Below, piece after piece: positions 6,543 through 13,665 of a DNA stretch of 17,282 bases. The position numbers and the translations under genes were made by a program. The stretch spans positions 1 to 17,282 of the forward strand of contig CAKRVB010000041.1 of assembly GCA_934408725.1 (NCBI GenBank), in the 5' to 3' direction. The DNA is from an uncultured Marvinbryantia sp. (lineage in GTDB: Bacteria > Bacillota > Clostridia > Lachnospirales > Lachnospiraceae). A model generated the notes under the pieces. The model did no database searches. It was not told the DNA's origin and was given only the letters and a program-made list of their open reading frames with translations. The first letter of the stretch is position 1, and every line of letters begins with the position of its first letter.

Positions 6543-9021
6543 TTATACTATCCATATTTTTCCGTATCTGCTCTGGTGTACCGGCTGTCACCATTCGACC
6601 TCCGGCTTCACCTCCTCCAGGTCCCATATCAATGATATAATCTGCATTTCGGATCACATCCAGATCGTGTTCAATTATCACTACCGTTGCACCATTTTCG
6701 ATCAATGTCTGGAATACCTGCAAAAGGGTTCTTACATCCAATGGGTGCAATCCAATGGTTGGTTCATCAAAGACAAATACCGAATCTTTCTGTACTTTCC
6801 CCATTTCACTGGCCAGCTTCAGCCGCTGTGCTTCTCCACCCGACAGACTTGGTGTTTCTTCTCCCAGAGTCAGATATCCCAGTCCCAGCTTTTCCAGAAT
6901 CTCCAGTCTCTGATGTACCATCTTCAAGTCTTTTGCTACCTGCAATGCAGTATGAACATCCATTGCCATCATCTGCGGCAGAGAAATCTTTTGTCCTTTT
7001 TTATTCTCATAGTGAATCTGCCAGGCATCTTTTCCATAACGTGAGCCACGACACTCCGGACATGGCACATCCACATCTGGCAGAAACTGCACATCCAGAC
7101 TGATCTCACCTGTTCCGTCACATGACGGACAGCGCAGTTTCCCAGTATTATAAGAAAAATCTCCCGCTTTATATTTCCATTTTTTTGCATCCGCTGTCCG
7201 CGCATAAATCTTTCTCAGTTCATCATGCACATTGGCATAAGTGGCCACTGTAGAGCGAACATTGATACCGATCGGCGTGGCATCAATCAGTTTTACATGC
7301 AAGATTCCCTCTGCCGTCACACTCTTCACATGTTCCGGCAAACGCACTCCATTGATCTGCGCTTCCAGTGCCGGAATCAGACTTTCCAACACCATGGTAG
7401 TTTTTCCTGATCCAGATACACCTGTCACCACCGTCAGCCGCCCCTTTGGAATATCTACTTCCAGTGGCTTTACCGTGTGAATGGTTCCGGTAGACAAATG
7501 AATCGTACCAAGTTCAAACAAATCTTTTTCTTCTATCTGATCCCACATCCTCACTTCTGCCTGCCCCGACAAAAATGGTCCTATCATAGATGCCGGATTC
7601 TCTGTGATCTCAGGAATCGTTCCTTCCGCAATCACATATCCTCCACCATTCCCGGCTTCCGGTCCCATCTCAATGATCCAGTCTGCTTCTGACAGAATCT
7701 GAGTATCATGATCCACCAGAATCACAGAATTCCCATCTGCCACCAGATCATGCATCACTGCATTGAGTCCTGCAATATTCGATGGATGAAGTCCAATGGA
7801 CGGCTCATCCAGTACATACATGACTCCCGTAGTACGATTACGCACCGCTCTGGCCAGTTGCATACGCTGGCGTTCTCCGGTGGAAAGTGTAGCAGTTGCC
7901 CGATCCAGTGTCAGATAAGACAGTCCCAGTTCCATCAGTCTTTTGGCTACAGTCTGAAAGGATTCGCAAATACTTTCTGCCATAGGGCGCATCTCCTCTG
8001 GGAGAGAGGCCGGCATTCCTGCCACCCATTCTACCAGCTCACCCAGTGTCATCTGACAGGCTTCTTCCAGTCCGATTCCTCGAAGTCTTGGTGCTCTGGC
8101 TTTTTCGGATAATCTGCTGCCGTGACATTCCGGGCAGACTTCTTCTTTCAGGAATTTTTCCACCCGCTTCATGCCCTTTTCATCCTTCACCTTTGCCAGT
8201 GCATTTTCCACTGTATAAACTGCATTATAATAAGTAAAATCCAATTCACCAGCCTGATTGGATTTCTTTGCTTTATAGAAAATATGCTTTTTCTCCGCCG
8301 GGCCATGATAGACAATCTCTTTTTCCTGATCGGTCAGTTCCTTAAATGGCACATCAGTCCGCACTCCCATCTCTCGACAGACCTCGGTCATCAATGACCA
8401 CATCAGACTGTTCCATGGTGCAACTGCCCCGTCATCAATACTAAGAGTATCATCCGGTACCAGGGAATCCAGATCCACTGTGCGTACACTTCCGGTTCCA
8501 CCACACTCCTGACAAGCTCCCTGAGAATTAAAAGCCAGTTCTTCTGCACTCGGTGGTCGAACTACTGCACCGCATTCCTGACAAATGATCTCCTGTTCTG
8601 CCGCCACCTTTAATGTAGGTGGCACATAATGCCCGTTAGGACATCTGTGGGATGCCAGTCTGGAATACATCAGCCTCAGGCTGTTTAATAATTCCGTTCC
8701 GGTTCCAAAAGTACTGCGAATACCAGGGACAGCAGGCCGCTGATGCAACGCCAAAGCCGCCGGCACATACAATATCTCATCCACCTGCGCTTTGGCAGCC
8801 CCGGTCATTCTTCTTCTGGTATAAGTAGATAAAGATTCCAGATATCTTCTGGAACCTTCCGCATACAATACACCAAGCGCCAGAGAAGACTTGCCAGAGC
8901 CTGATACCCCGGCAATGCCTACGATCTGGTTCAATGGCACATCAATATCAATATTTTTTAAATTATGTACTTTGGCGCCCCGAACCTTGATATATCTGGG
9001 AGCCTCCTGTTTTTTTCTCAT
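6526..9021 (-). CDS. UvrA2-like ABC ATPase (short excinuclease UvrA paralogue lacking the UvrB-binding domain)
   Basis: An 831-aa protein against about 940 for canonical UvrA. The first ABC half has Walker A GVSGSGK44, a degenerate signature L379-S-T-G-E383 and Walker B MYVLDEPSIGLHP (401-413). The second has Walker A GVSGSGK540, a canonical LSGGE (726-730) and FDEPTIGLHP (751-760). CxxC pairs mark zinc modules (C148/C151 with C170/C173; C297/C300; C631/C634 with C654/C657). Between the LRLMYSR...CPNGH segment (about 116-131) and the CQECG knuckles only about 17 residues remain where UvrA carries its UvrB-binding domain, so that domain is missing. Class II UvrAs are linked to genotoxin or drug tolerance rather than core repair; this is family knowledge. 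The start overlaps the upstream HD gene by ATGA, implying translational coupling. Confidence 0.92.
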   Translation of the reverse strand: MRKKQEAPRYIKVRGAKVHNLKNIDIDVPLNQIVGIAGVSGSGKSSLALGVLYAEGSRRYLESLSTYTRRRMTGAAKAQVDEILYVPAALALHQRPAVPGIRSTFGTGTELLNSLRLMYSRLASHRCPNGHYVPPTLKVAAEQEIICQECGAVVRPPSAEELAFNSQGACQECGGTGSVRTVDLDSLVPDDTLSIDDGAVAPWNSLMWSLMTEVCREMGVRTDVPFKELTDQEKEIVYHGPAEKKHIFYKAKKSNQAGELDFTYYNAVYTVENALAKVKDEKGMKRVEKFLKEEVCPECHGSRLSEKARAPRLRGIGLEEACQMTLGELVEWVAGMPASLPEEMRPMAESICESFQTVAKRLMELGLSYLTLDRATATLSTGERQRMQLARAVRNRTTGVMYVLDEPSIGLHPSNIAGLNAVMHDLVADGNSVILVDHDTQILSEADWIIEMGPEAGNGGGYVIAEGTIPEITENPASMIGPFLSGQAEVRMWDQIEEKDLFELGTIHLSTGTIHTVKPLEVDIPKGRLTVVTGVSGSGKTTMVLESLIPALEAQINGVRLPEHVKSVTAEGILHVKLIDATPIGINVRSTVATYANVHDELRKIYARTADAKKWKYKAGDFSYNTGKLRCPSCDGTGEISLDVQFLPDVDVPCPECRGSRYGKDAWQIHYENKKGQKISLPQMMAMDVHTALQVAKDLKMVHQRLEILEKLGLGYLTLGEETPSLSGGEAQRLKLASEMGKVQKDSVFVFDEPTIGLHPLDVRTLLQVFQTLIENGATVVIIEHDLDVIRNADYIIDMGPGGGEAGGRMVTAGTPEQIRKNMDSITGKWI

Positions 9022-9620
9022 CCTTCTGCTTCCATCTCAGCGTTTATCGTATCTTCGCTTGCTGCCATGGCTTCCAGTGTCATAGTTAAGAGCCTGGTCA
9101 GTTCCCATCCCAGCTGATCTGCACCTCTCTGAATGACTTCTCTGGAACAGCCTGCTGCAAATCCCTTGCTCTTATACTTTTTCTTCAGGGATTTCAGATC
9201 CATATCTTTGGTACTTTTTGACGGACGCATCAGTGCAGCCGCCCAGATCAGTCCTGTCAGCTCATCCGCTGCAAACAGTACTTTTTCCATCTCATGCTGA
9301 GGCTCTACATCAATGGTAGCTCCGCATCCTACGGTGATTCCATATCCGTGTGATACTACACTGTGAATCACATCTTCACTCACTCCTGCTTCCCGCAGAA
9401 GCTCCGGTGCCTTCAGACAATGTTCTTCCGGATAGAGTTCAAAATCAATATCATGAAGGAGTCCTATGATTCCCCAGTACTCTGCATCTTCCCCATATCC
9501 CAGTTCCTTTGCATACCACTTCATGACAGCCTCCACCGTCAATGCATGCTGAATGTGAAAAGGCTCCTTGTTGTATTTCTTTAATAAAGCAAAAGCTTCG
9601 TTTCTTGTAATGGTCTCCAT
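9018..9620 (-). CDS. HD-domain phosphohydrolase
   Basis: A 200-aa protein with the HD metal-binding pattern H25 ... H56-D57 (GLLHDIDF) ... H91 ... D119 (LFAADELTG), as in predicted HDIG-type hydrolases acting on phosphate esters or nucleotides. The substrate is unknown. The frame is open for 44 more codons upstream, but those run back into the zinc-ribbon gene. The ATG at 9618-9620 follows an AGGAAGGAAAG purine run and gives a protein beginning METITRNEAFALLKKY, typical of the family. The stop codon overlaps the UvrA-like start (ATGA). A 34-nt gap separates it from the zinc-ribbon gene upstream. Coupling to UvrA2 suggests, but does not show, a shared role such as nucleotide or damage housekeeping. 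Confidence 0.88.
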   Translation of the reverse strand: METITRNEAFALLKKYNKEPFHIQHALTVEAVMKWYAKELGYGEDAEYWGIIGLLHDIDFELYPEEHCLKAPELLREAGVSEDVIHSVVSHGYGITVGCGATIDVEPQHEMEKVLFAADELTGLIWAAALMRPSKSTKDMDLKSLKKKYKSKGFAAGCSREVIQRGADQLGWELTRLLTMTLEAMAASEDTINAEMEAEG

Positions 9621-9654
9621 TTTTATTACTTTCCTTCCTCTTTGCATTGGTTTA

Positions 9655-10026
9655 TCAAAACCGATTTCCACACTTCGGGCAATATTCAAAATCTTCCTGC
9701 GTGGTATACCCGCAGTTCGAACAACGTTTCCATCCTCCCTGCTGATACCCATTCAGTCTCTCCAGATCCTGTGGATGAATTTCCGGTTGTTCGCCCCGTT
9801 CGATCCTTTTTCCAACTTCCGGATTCAACCGATATGTAGTATGACAGCAACTGGTCTCAACATAATACTGCTTATTCCACTTCAGGCAGGGAATGAAAAA
9901 CAACGACAACACCGTATAGGTCATGTATACCATGTACCGTCCATATCTTCCACACTGACTGCAAACCGCTGTCTGCTGAAAATTCAGTTCTTTCCTGCCT
10001 TCTGTAATTCCCATCATGAAAAACAT
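9655..10026 (-). CDS. Small zinc-ribbon membrane-associated protein (zinc_ribbon_15-like plus C-terminal zinc ribbon)
   Basis: A 123-aa protein with two cysteine clusters. The N-terminal one is C22-x2-C25 paired with C60/C61 across a hydrophobic stretch (about 31-49) ending in FFIPCLKW, reminiscent of the small zinc_ribbon_15 family. The C-terminal ribbon is C102-x2-C105-G ... C116-x2-C119-G. The hydrophobic stretch could be a single membrane-associated segment or the core of the first ribbon. Function is unknown in the family. GAGG lies 7 nt before the ATG. It sits between DivIVA-like and HD genes with 33- and 34-nt gaps, so it is part of the same run. Confidence 0.8.
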   Translation of the reverse strand: MFFMMGITEGRKELNFQQTAVCSQCGRYGRYMVYMTYTVLSLFFIPCLKWNKQYYVETSCCHTTYRLNPEVGKRIERGEQPEIHPQDLERLNGYQQGGWKRCSNCGYTTQEDFEYCPKCGNRF

Positions 10027-10059
10027 ATCCTTACCTCAGCCATTCTCTCATAAAATCAT

Positions 10060-10734
10060 TTACTGCCCTATCTCTATTTCGCCAGACACTATTGACTCTT
10101 CTGAATCATTCAGTGTACTTTCCTGATCTTCGGATATCTCTTTTCCTTCCACAATCTCTTTTGGTGGCAGCGCCGCCAGTAGTTCCATATGCTTGCGATA
10201 CATTTTCATAATCTCTGCCTTAAATCCAGTTACATCCATCAGAATACGATCATATTCGTGCTGCAGGCTGTCGCAGCGAAGTTCTGCCTCTGATGTCACA
10301 CGCAAAGCTTCTGCTTTTGCATCTTCCACCAGTTTCTTTCCTTCTTCTTCCTGCTGCTTTTTATCCTGACGGGCTTTCTCCCTGATATCCATTGCCTTCT
10401 GCTGTGCTTCTACAATGACAATCTCACTCATTCTCTGAGCATTTAAGATCGCATCCTGAATGGTTTTCGGATCAGCGCCTTCCGCCTCCATCCGATTGCG
10501 GTATTCTTCATATTCCCGTTTCAGATCTTCATATTTTTTCTCATTCTCATCCAGTCGCTTCTGCTGATCTTCAATCTCCGTTTTCTGTTCCTGAAGCTCC
10601 TCTTCCAGCTTTTTCTGCTGCTTTTCCTGTTCTTCAAATTCTATCTTTATCCGTGTCACATATGCATCTACTTCAGACTTCTGGTAGCCCATAAATGCTG
10701 TGCGGAACTTGATATCCTCTGTTTCTACACTCAT
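10060..10734 (-). CDS. DivIVA/GpsB-like coiled-coil protein
   Basis: A 224-aa cytoplasmic protein. Residues 10-25 (F10..., F14-M-G-Y17, S20-E-V-D-A-Y25) match the DivIVA N-terminal lipid/dimer motif. Two long charged coiled coils (about 28-85 and 105-180) follow, then a Glu/Ser-rich tail (about 190-224). DivIVA proteins mark negatively curved membrane and recruit partners for division, secretion or polar growth. The start at 10734 has AAAGG 8 nt upstream; the ATG two codons earlier (10738-10740) sits only 2 nt from that site and is less likely. It lies 27-33 nt from the pilin and zinc-ribbon genes. Pairing with a pilin hints at positioning of a surface structure, which is inference. Confidence 0.88.
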   Translation of the reverse strand: MSVETEDIKFRTAFMGYQKSEVDAYVTRIKIEFEEQEKQQKKLEEELQEQKTEIEDQQKRLDENEKKYEDLKREYEEYRNRMEAEGADPKTIQDAILNAQRMSEIVIVEAQQKAMDIREKARQDKKQQEEEGKKLVEDAKAEALRVTSEAELRCDSLQHEYDRILMDVTGFKAEIMKMYRKHMELLAALPPKEIVEGKEISEDQESTLNDSEESIVSGEIEIGQ

Positions 10735-10767
10735 ACACATTTCCTTTCCATTCTGTATTTTCTTATA

Positions 10768-11676
10768 TTACTTTTTCAAATGGCTGTATTTCTCCTCTTT
10801 TAATACCTTCTGGTATGCATCATATGCCTCTTTTAAAGTGCTGTATTCCTGTCCATTTTGCTTACTGGAATTAATAAGTTTCACATAATCTCCGGGAGCC
10901 AGGTGCTCAGATATCGCAACATATTTTTTTCCATTCACTGTCGTCCTGCTTCCAGTGGTTGTTTCTGTAATATAATACTTACCGTTACTTGTCTGCATGA
11001 TAACCGGTATCTTTTTTCCGGCTCCTACTTCGTTTGTATTAAAAGATGTCCAGGCCAGATATCTTTTTGTTTCCTCTTTTCCACTTCCCCAATAGGCCCA
11101 GGTACCATTTTTTAATAAGCTACTCTCCTTGATCATCTTTTCTATCACTGGTACATAACTGGATTCCGGGCATCTGGAATCAAACTCAAAATTAGGATTT
11201 TTTTTCAAATCATCACGCTCTAAAAGTTTACTGTCATTTAATGCATCAAACAGATTTTCCTTGATATTAAAATCATAAGATGCTCCCCCTCCTGTACCAC
11301 TCCATTTAAACACTATATCAAAATTATCCTGGTCAAGATATACTTCACACGTTCCTTTTGGTTCCGGTACTCCAATCCATTGACCTGTATCTCCCTCTCT
11401 TTTATAGTGAGTCACATCTCCAATTGTTACAGGATCCCATGACTGCCAGTCTTTTATTTTCTGTTTCAATTTCACAGATACTCTCTTATCCACATTTCCC
11501 AGGATGACTTCTGTCATTACTTCTGCATAAGCACTCCTGACATTAGCAAGATCAGTTGCCTCTCTGCTTTTTTCTAACTGTTTATTGAAAATCGGAATTG
11601 CAATTGCCACCAGAACCGCAATGATTGCAACTACAATTAATAATTCCGCCAACGTGAACCCTTTTCTTTTTCTCAT
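10768..11676 (-). CDS. Orphan type IV prepilin-like protein
   Basis: A 302-aa protein with a textbook class III signal: MRKRKG6 then F7-T-L-A-E11, giving cleavage after G6, methylatable F+1 and the E+5 needed for assembly. The hydrophobic helix continues to about residue 30. The long remainder is hydrophilic, with only two cysteines (C110, C169) that could form a disulphide. It is larger than typical major pilins (about 150 aa) and may be a minor or pseudopilin-like subunit. No prepilin peptidase, PilB/PilC/PilT or other pilin lies in the window, so assembly genes must be elsewhere. GGAG lies 10 nt before the ATG. It heads the operon running to the UvrA2-like gene and is preceded by its own promoter inside the upstream terminator element. 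Confidence 0.92.
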   Translation of the reverse strand: MRKRKGFTLAELLIVVAIIAVLVAIAIPIFNKQLEKSREATDLANVRSAYAEVMTEVILGNVDKRVSVKLKQKIKDWQSWDPVTIGDVTHYKREGDTGQWIGVPEPKGTCEVYLDQDNFDIVFKWSGTGGGASYDFNIKENLFDALNDSKLLERDDLKKNPNFEFDSRCPESSYVPVIEKMIKESSLLKNGTWAYWGSGKEETKRYLAWTSFNTNEVGAGKKIPVIMQTSNGKYYITETTTGSRTTVNGKKYVAISEHLAPGDYVKLINSSKQNGQEYSTLKEAYDAYQKVLKEEKYSHLKK

Positions 11677-11719
11677 TTATACAAAACTCCATATCTATAT
11701 ACTTTACACTATCTTTTTA

Positions 11720-11748
11720 AGTATACTCAAAAAACTCTTATTCCGCAA
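11720..11748 (-). promoter_or_regulatory. Promoter of the pilin operon, embedded in the corA terminator
   Basis: On the minus strand TTGCGG (11743-11748) and TATACT (11720-11725) are separated by exactly 17 nt. The -10 matches the consensus at 5 of 6 positions, the -35 at 3 of 6. The -35 overlaps the terminator loop and right arm, and the U-tract lies in the spacer. The expected start is near 11713, giving a leader of about 37 nt to the pilin ATG. The same arrangement recurs at 13595-13623. Confidence 0.6.
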
Positions 11749-11767
11749 TCTGGAATAAGAGTTTTTT
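11729..11767 (-). terminator. Intrinsic terminator after corA (element copy 1)
   Basis: CTCTTATTCC and GGAATAAGAG form a perfect 10-bp stem (11735-11744 and 11752-11761) around a 7-nt loop, flanked by A6 and T6 that extend pairing to 16 bp. On the minus strand T6 follows the stem directly, 15-20 nt after the corA stop codon. The symmetry would also allow termination on the plus strand. Confidence 0.9.
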
Positions 11768-11781
11768 GAAATCAATCTGAT

Positions 11782-12780
11782 TTATAAAATTTTCCGTTTC
11801 TTGAAGATAATAATAATCACAGCAACTACCACAAGACTCAGTCCTATCACAAAAGGGTAACCATGAGTCAGTTCCGGCATATTATCAAAGTTCATACCAT
11901 ACCAGCCTGTAATCAGGGTCAATGGAAAGAAAATGGTAGATATAATAGTCAGGAACTCCATGTTGTCGTTCTGGTGCTCTGCCACTTTTCCCTGATAAGT
12001 ATCTCGAACCTGTCCAATGTAATCCAGCAGATACATGGTCCGGCCCATGAGCCGGTCAGCCCGGTCAGAAATGGTACCAAAGTAAGACAGGTTCTTTCCT
12101 GAAAAGAAATTATTTTCATTTTCCTCCAGCTGCTTTCCAAAGTCATTCATTTCGTCATAATATTCTCTCAGTATCAGAAGTTCTTTTCGAAGTAATGCAA
12201 TCTCTTCGGTAACCTCATCCAGATCCCCTTCATTGATCTCTTCTTCTATGCCCATGATCTTTTTTTCATATCTTCCCAGATTATCCAGATCCTCATCCAT
12301 AAACTTTGCACAGAAATTATACAGGAAACGTTCCCTGCTCTGTCCGGGTTTGGTTCTGCTGGCTATGATCCGCTTAATGATTTTTTCTGCAAAGTCCTCA
12401 TCATCGATAATCACGATATTCTTACGGTTTGCGAAAAAATACATTCGGATCTTCTCTCCCAGTACATCATTGCGCCTTGGAATATGAAGGTTTCCGCAGA
12501 TACACTTCTGCTGTGACTCCACTTTACAGAATTCAATATCATCCAGATCAATATCACCTTCATAAGAAATACCGGCAATCTCCAGAGCCTGCAATGCCGT
12601 ATCAGATTCGGAGACAAACACTGCACGAAGCTCCTTTTTCTGCTTCTGTTCCATCGTGCTTTCCGGATTCATCTGTTTTTCCAGTTTTTTACGCTCTTTT
12701 AATTCTGCTTTCATTTCCAGATACTCGTCAATGGATGATTTCATAATTGACTTTTTCAGAATATATACTTTAATTGCCAT
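11782..12780 (-). CDS. corA: CorA-family divalent cation (Mg2+) transporter
   Basis: A 332-aa protein with the family hallmark G295-M-N297 (WYGMNFDNMPEL) after the first of two C-terminal membrane helices (about 275-294 and 309-326), and a basic KKRKIL tail on the cytoplasmic side. The large N-terminal cytoplasmic domain ends in the long stalk helix (about 160-270). CorA forms pentameric channels for Mg2+, sometimes Co2+ or Ni2+. The extreme N-terminus (about 13-50) is unusually charged and helical, rich in Lys/Glu, unlike the compact start of Thermotoga-type CorA. GAGGGAG precedes the ATG. It lies 24 nt after an HD phosphohydrolase gene and is followed by a strong terminator, so the two form a bicistronic unit. 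Confidence 0.95.
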   Translation of the reverse strand: MAIKVYILKKSIMKSSIDEYLEMKAELKERKKLEKQMNPESTMEQKQKKELRAVFVSESDTALQALEIAGISYEGDIDLDDIEFCKVESQQKCICGNLHIPRRNDVLGEKIRMYFFANRKNIVIIDDEDFAEKIIKRIIASRTKPGQSRERFLYNFCAKFMDEDLDNLGRYEKKIMGIEEEINEGDLDEVTEEIALLRKELLILREYYDEMNDFGKQLEENENNFFSGKNLSYFGTISDRADRLMGRTMYLLDYIGQVRDTYQGKVAEHQNDNMEFLTIISTIFFPLTLITGWYGMNFDNMPELTHGYPFVIGLSLVVVAVIIIIFKKRKIL

Positions 12781-12804
12781 TGATTCTCCCTCTTTATCCG
12801 CATA

Positions 12805-13557
12805 CTACTTCAGGTATCTCTGCATTTCTTCCCTGATCTGTCCAAATTGCTCCAGCGTCTTTGGATTCTTACTTTCAAAATGCATCATACGATCCAGGTA
12901 GCCCTGTTTTCTTACAATCTTGCGACTTTCCGGATATACCAGTTCAAAGGTAAGACAAATATGCCCCACCACATGATCTACCGGCGTCTTTTTCACACTG
13001 CGCAGCACCGTATGATGATCTTTGACCGCATCCATTACTTCCGGTGTCACCATGCTTTGCCGCAGATCTTCTGTGGTCACATTGTAAATATCTTCCAGCG
13101 GTGTTTCCAGATTCACCCGTAAAATATCCAGCTTGTCCGCATCCCTTAAGATCTGGCAAAATGGATCTTCTTTCAAGCTGTCAGGCAGCCGGTATGCGCT
13201 GTGCCAGTATATGGCATCTCGAATCCGCTCATGCCAGTCTGTTTTATCCAGGAACCGGCAAATCAACTTTTTCTCTCCAAAAAGAAGCTCCGCTCCAAAC
13301 TTCGCATGATCCACCGATTCTGCATCTATAAATGTATGAAACCTGTGAACCTGTTCAAATCTTCCGATATCATGGAGCATGCCACAGATCCAGGCTGCAG
13401 TAATCTCTTCTTCAGACATAGACAGACTCCGGGCAATCCTTTCACATAAATCAGCCACTTTATAAGTATGCTCTATTTTCAATCGAATCTTCGGATCCGC
13501 TGTATCATAATGACTCACATATTTTTCAAATTCTGACTGTACCCTTTGTCTGTTCAT
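12805..13557 (-). CDS. HD-domain phosphohydrolase (HD-GYP-like metal site)
   Basis: A 250-aa protein with H30 (KIEHTYKVA), H62-D63-I-G (GMLHDIGRFEQ), H84 (VDHAKFG), H119 (IYWHS) and D141 (RDADKLDILR). This is the HD set plus additional histidines typical of two-metal HD hydrolases. The substrate is unknown; nucleotide or cyclic-dinucleotide phosphates are usual in the family. The open frame extends to 13623, but that would start inside the upstream terminator. The ATG at 13555-13557 has GGAG 6 nt upstream and lies about 31 nt after the start expected from the promoter at 13595-13623. It is followed by corA after 24 nt. It is not closely similar to the second HD protein at 9018-9620. Confidence 0.9.
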   Translation of the reverse strand: MNRQRVQSEFEKYVSHYDTADPKIRLKIEHTYKVADLCERIARSLSMSEEEITAAWICGMLHDIGRFEQVHRFHTFIDAESVDHAKFGAELLFGEKKLICRFLDKTDWHERIRDAIYWHSAYRLPDSLKEDPFCQILRDADKLDILRVNLETPLEDIYNVTTEDLRQSMVTPEVMDAVKDHHTVLRSVKKTPVDHVVGHICLTFELVYPESRKIVRKQGYLDRMMHFESKNPKTLEQFGQIREEMQRYLK

Positions 13558-13594
13558 TTTCTTCTCCATGATTCTGCATTTTGTTTCTTGTCTT

Positions 13595-13623
13595 AGTATA
13601 CTTAAAAAACTCCCGCACTGCAA
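13595..13623 (-). promoter_or_regulatory. Promoter of the HD-corA unit, embedded in the dehydrogenase terminator
   Basis: On the minus strand TTGCAG (13618-13623) and TATACT (13595-13600) are separated by exactly 17 nt. The -10 matches at 5 of 6 positions. The -35 falls in the loop and right arm of the terminator hairpin. The expected start is near 13588, about 31 nt before the HD gene's ATG. It shares hexamers, spacing and flanks with the promoter at 11720-11748. Confidence 0.6.
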
Positions 13624-13640
13624 TGCAGAACGAGAGTTTT
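13604..13640 (-). terminator. Intrinsic terminator after the dehydrogenase (element copy 2)
   Basis: Minus-strand RNA folds CTCTCGTTCTGC with GCAGTGCGGGAG around a 3-nt loop (13610-13636): 11 of 12 positions pair, two of them as G-U wobbles. A-runs and T-runs flank the stem and T6 follows. Plus-strand RNA would have A-C mismatches at the wobble positions, so the hairpin is built for the minus strand, 25-30 nt after the dehydrogenase stop. Confidence 0.8.
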
Positions 13641-13665
13641 CATAGCGAAAAGGGAGGGTGTATTT

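Noticed and set aside
6687..8397. Plus-strand open frames opposite the UvrA2-like gene
   Set aside because: The minus-strand frame encodes intact ABC motifs throughout; the opposite frames are compositional shadows.
9621..9752. 44-codon N-terminal extension of the HD protein at 9018-9620
   Set aside because: It overlaps the zinc-ribbon coding sequence, and a good purine-rich ribosome site precedes the ATG at 9618-9620.
13558..13623. 22-codon N-terminal extension of the HD protein at 12805-13557
   Set aside because: It would begin inside the terminator hairpin and upstream of the predicted transcription start; GGAG precedes the ATG at 13555-13557.
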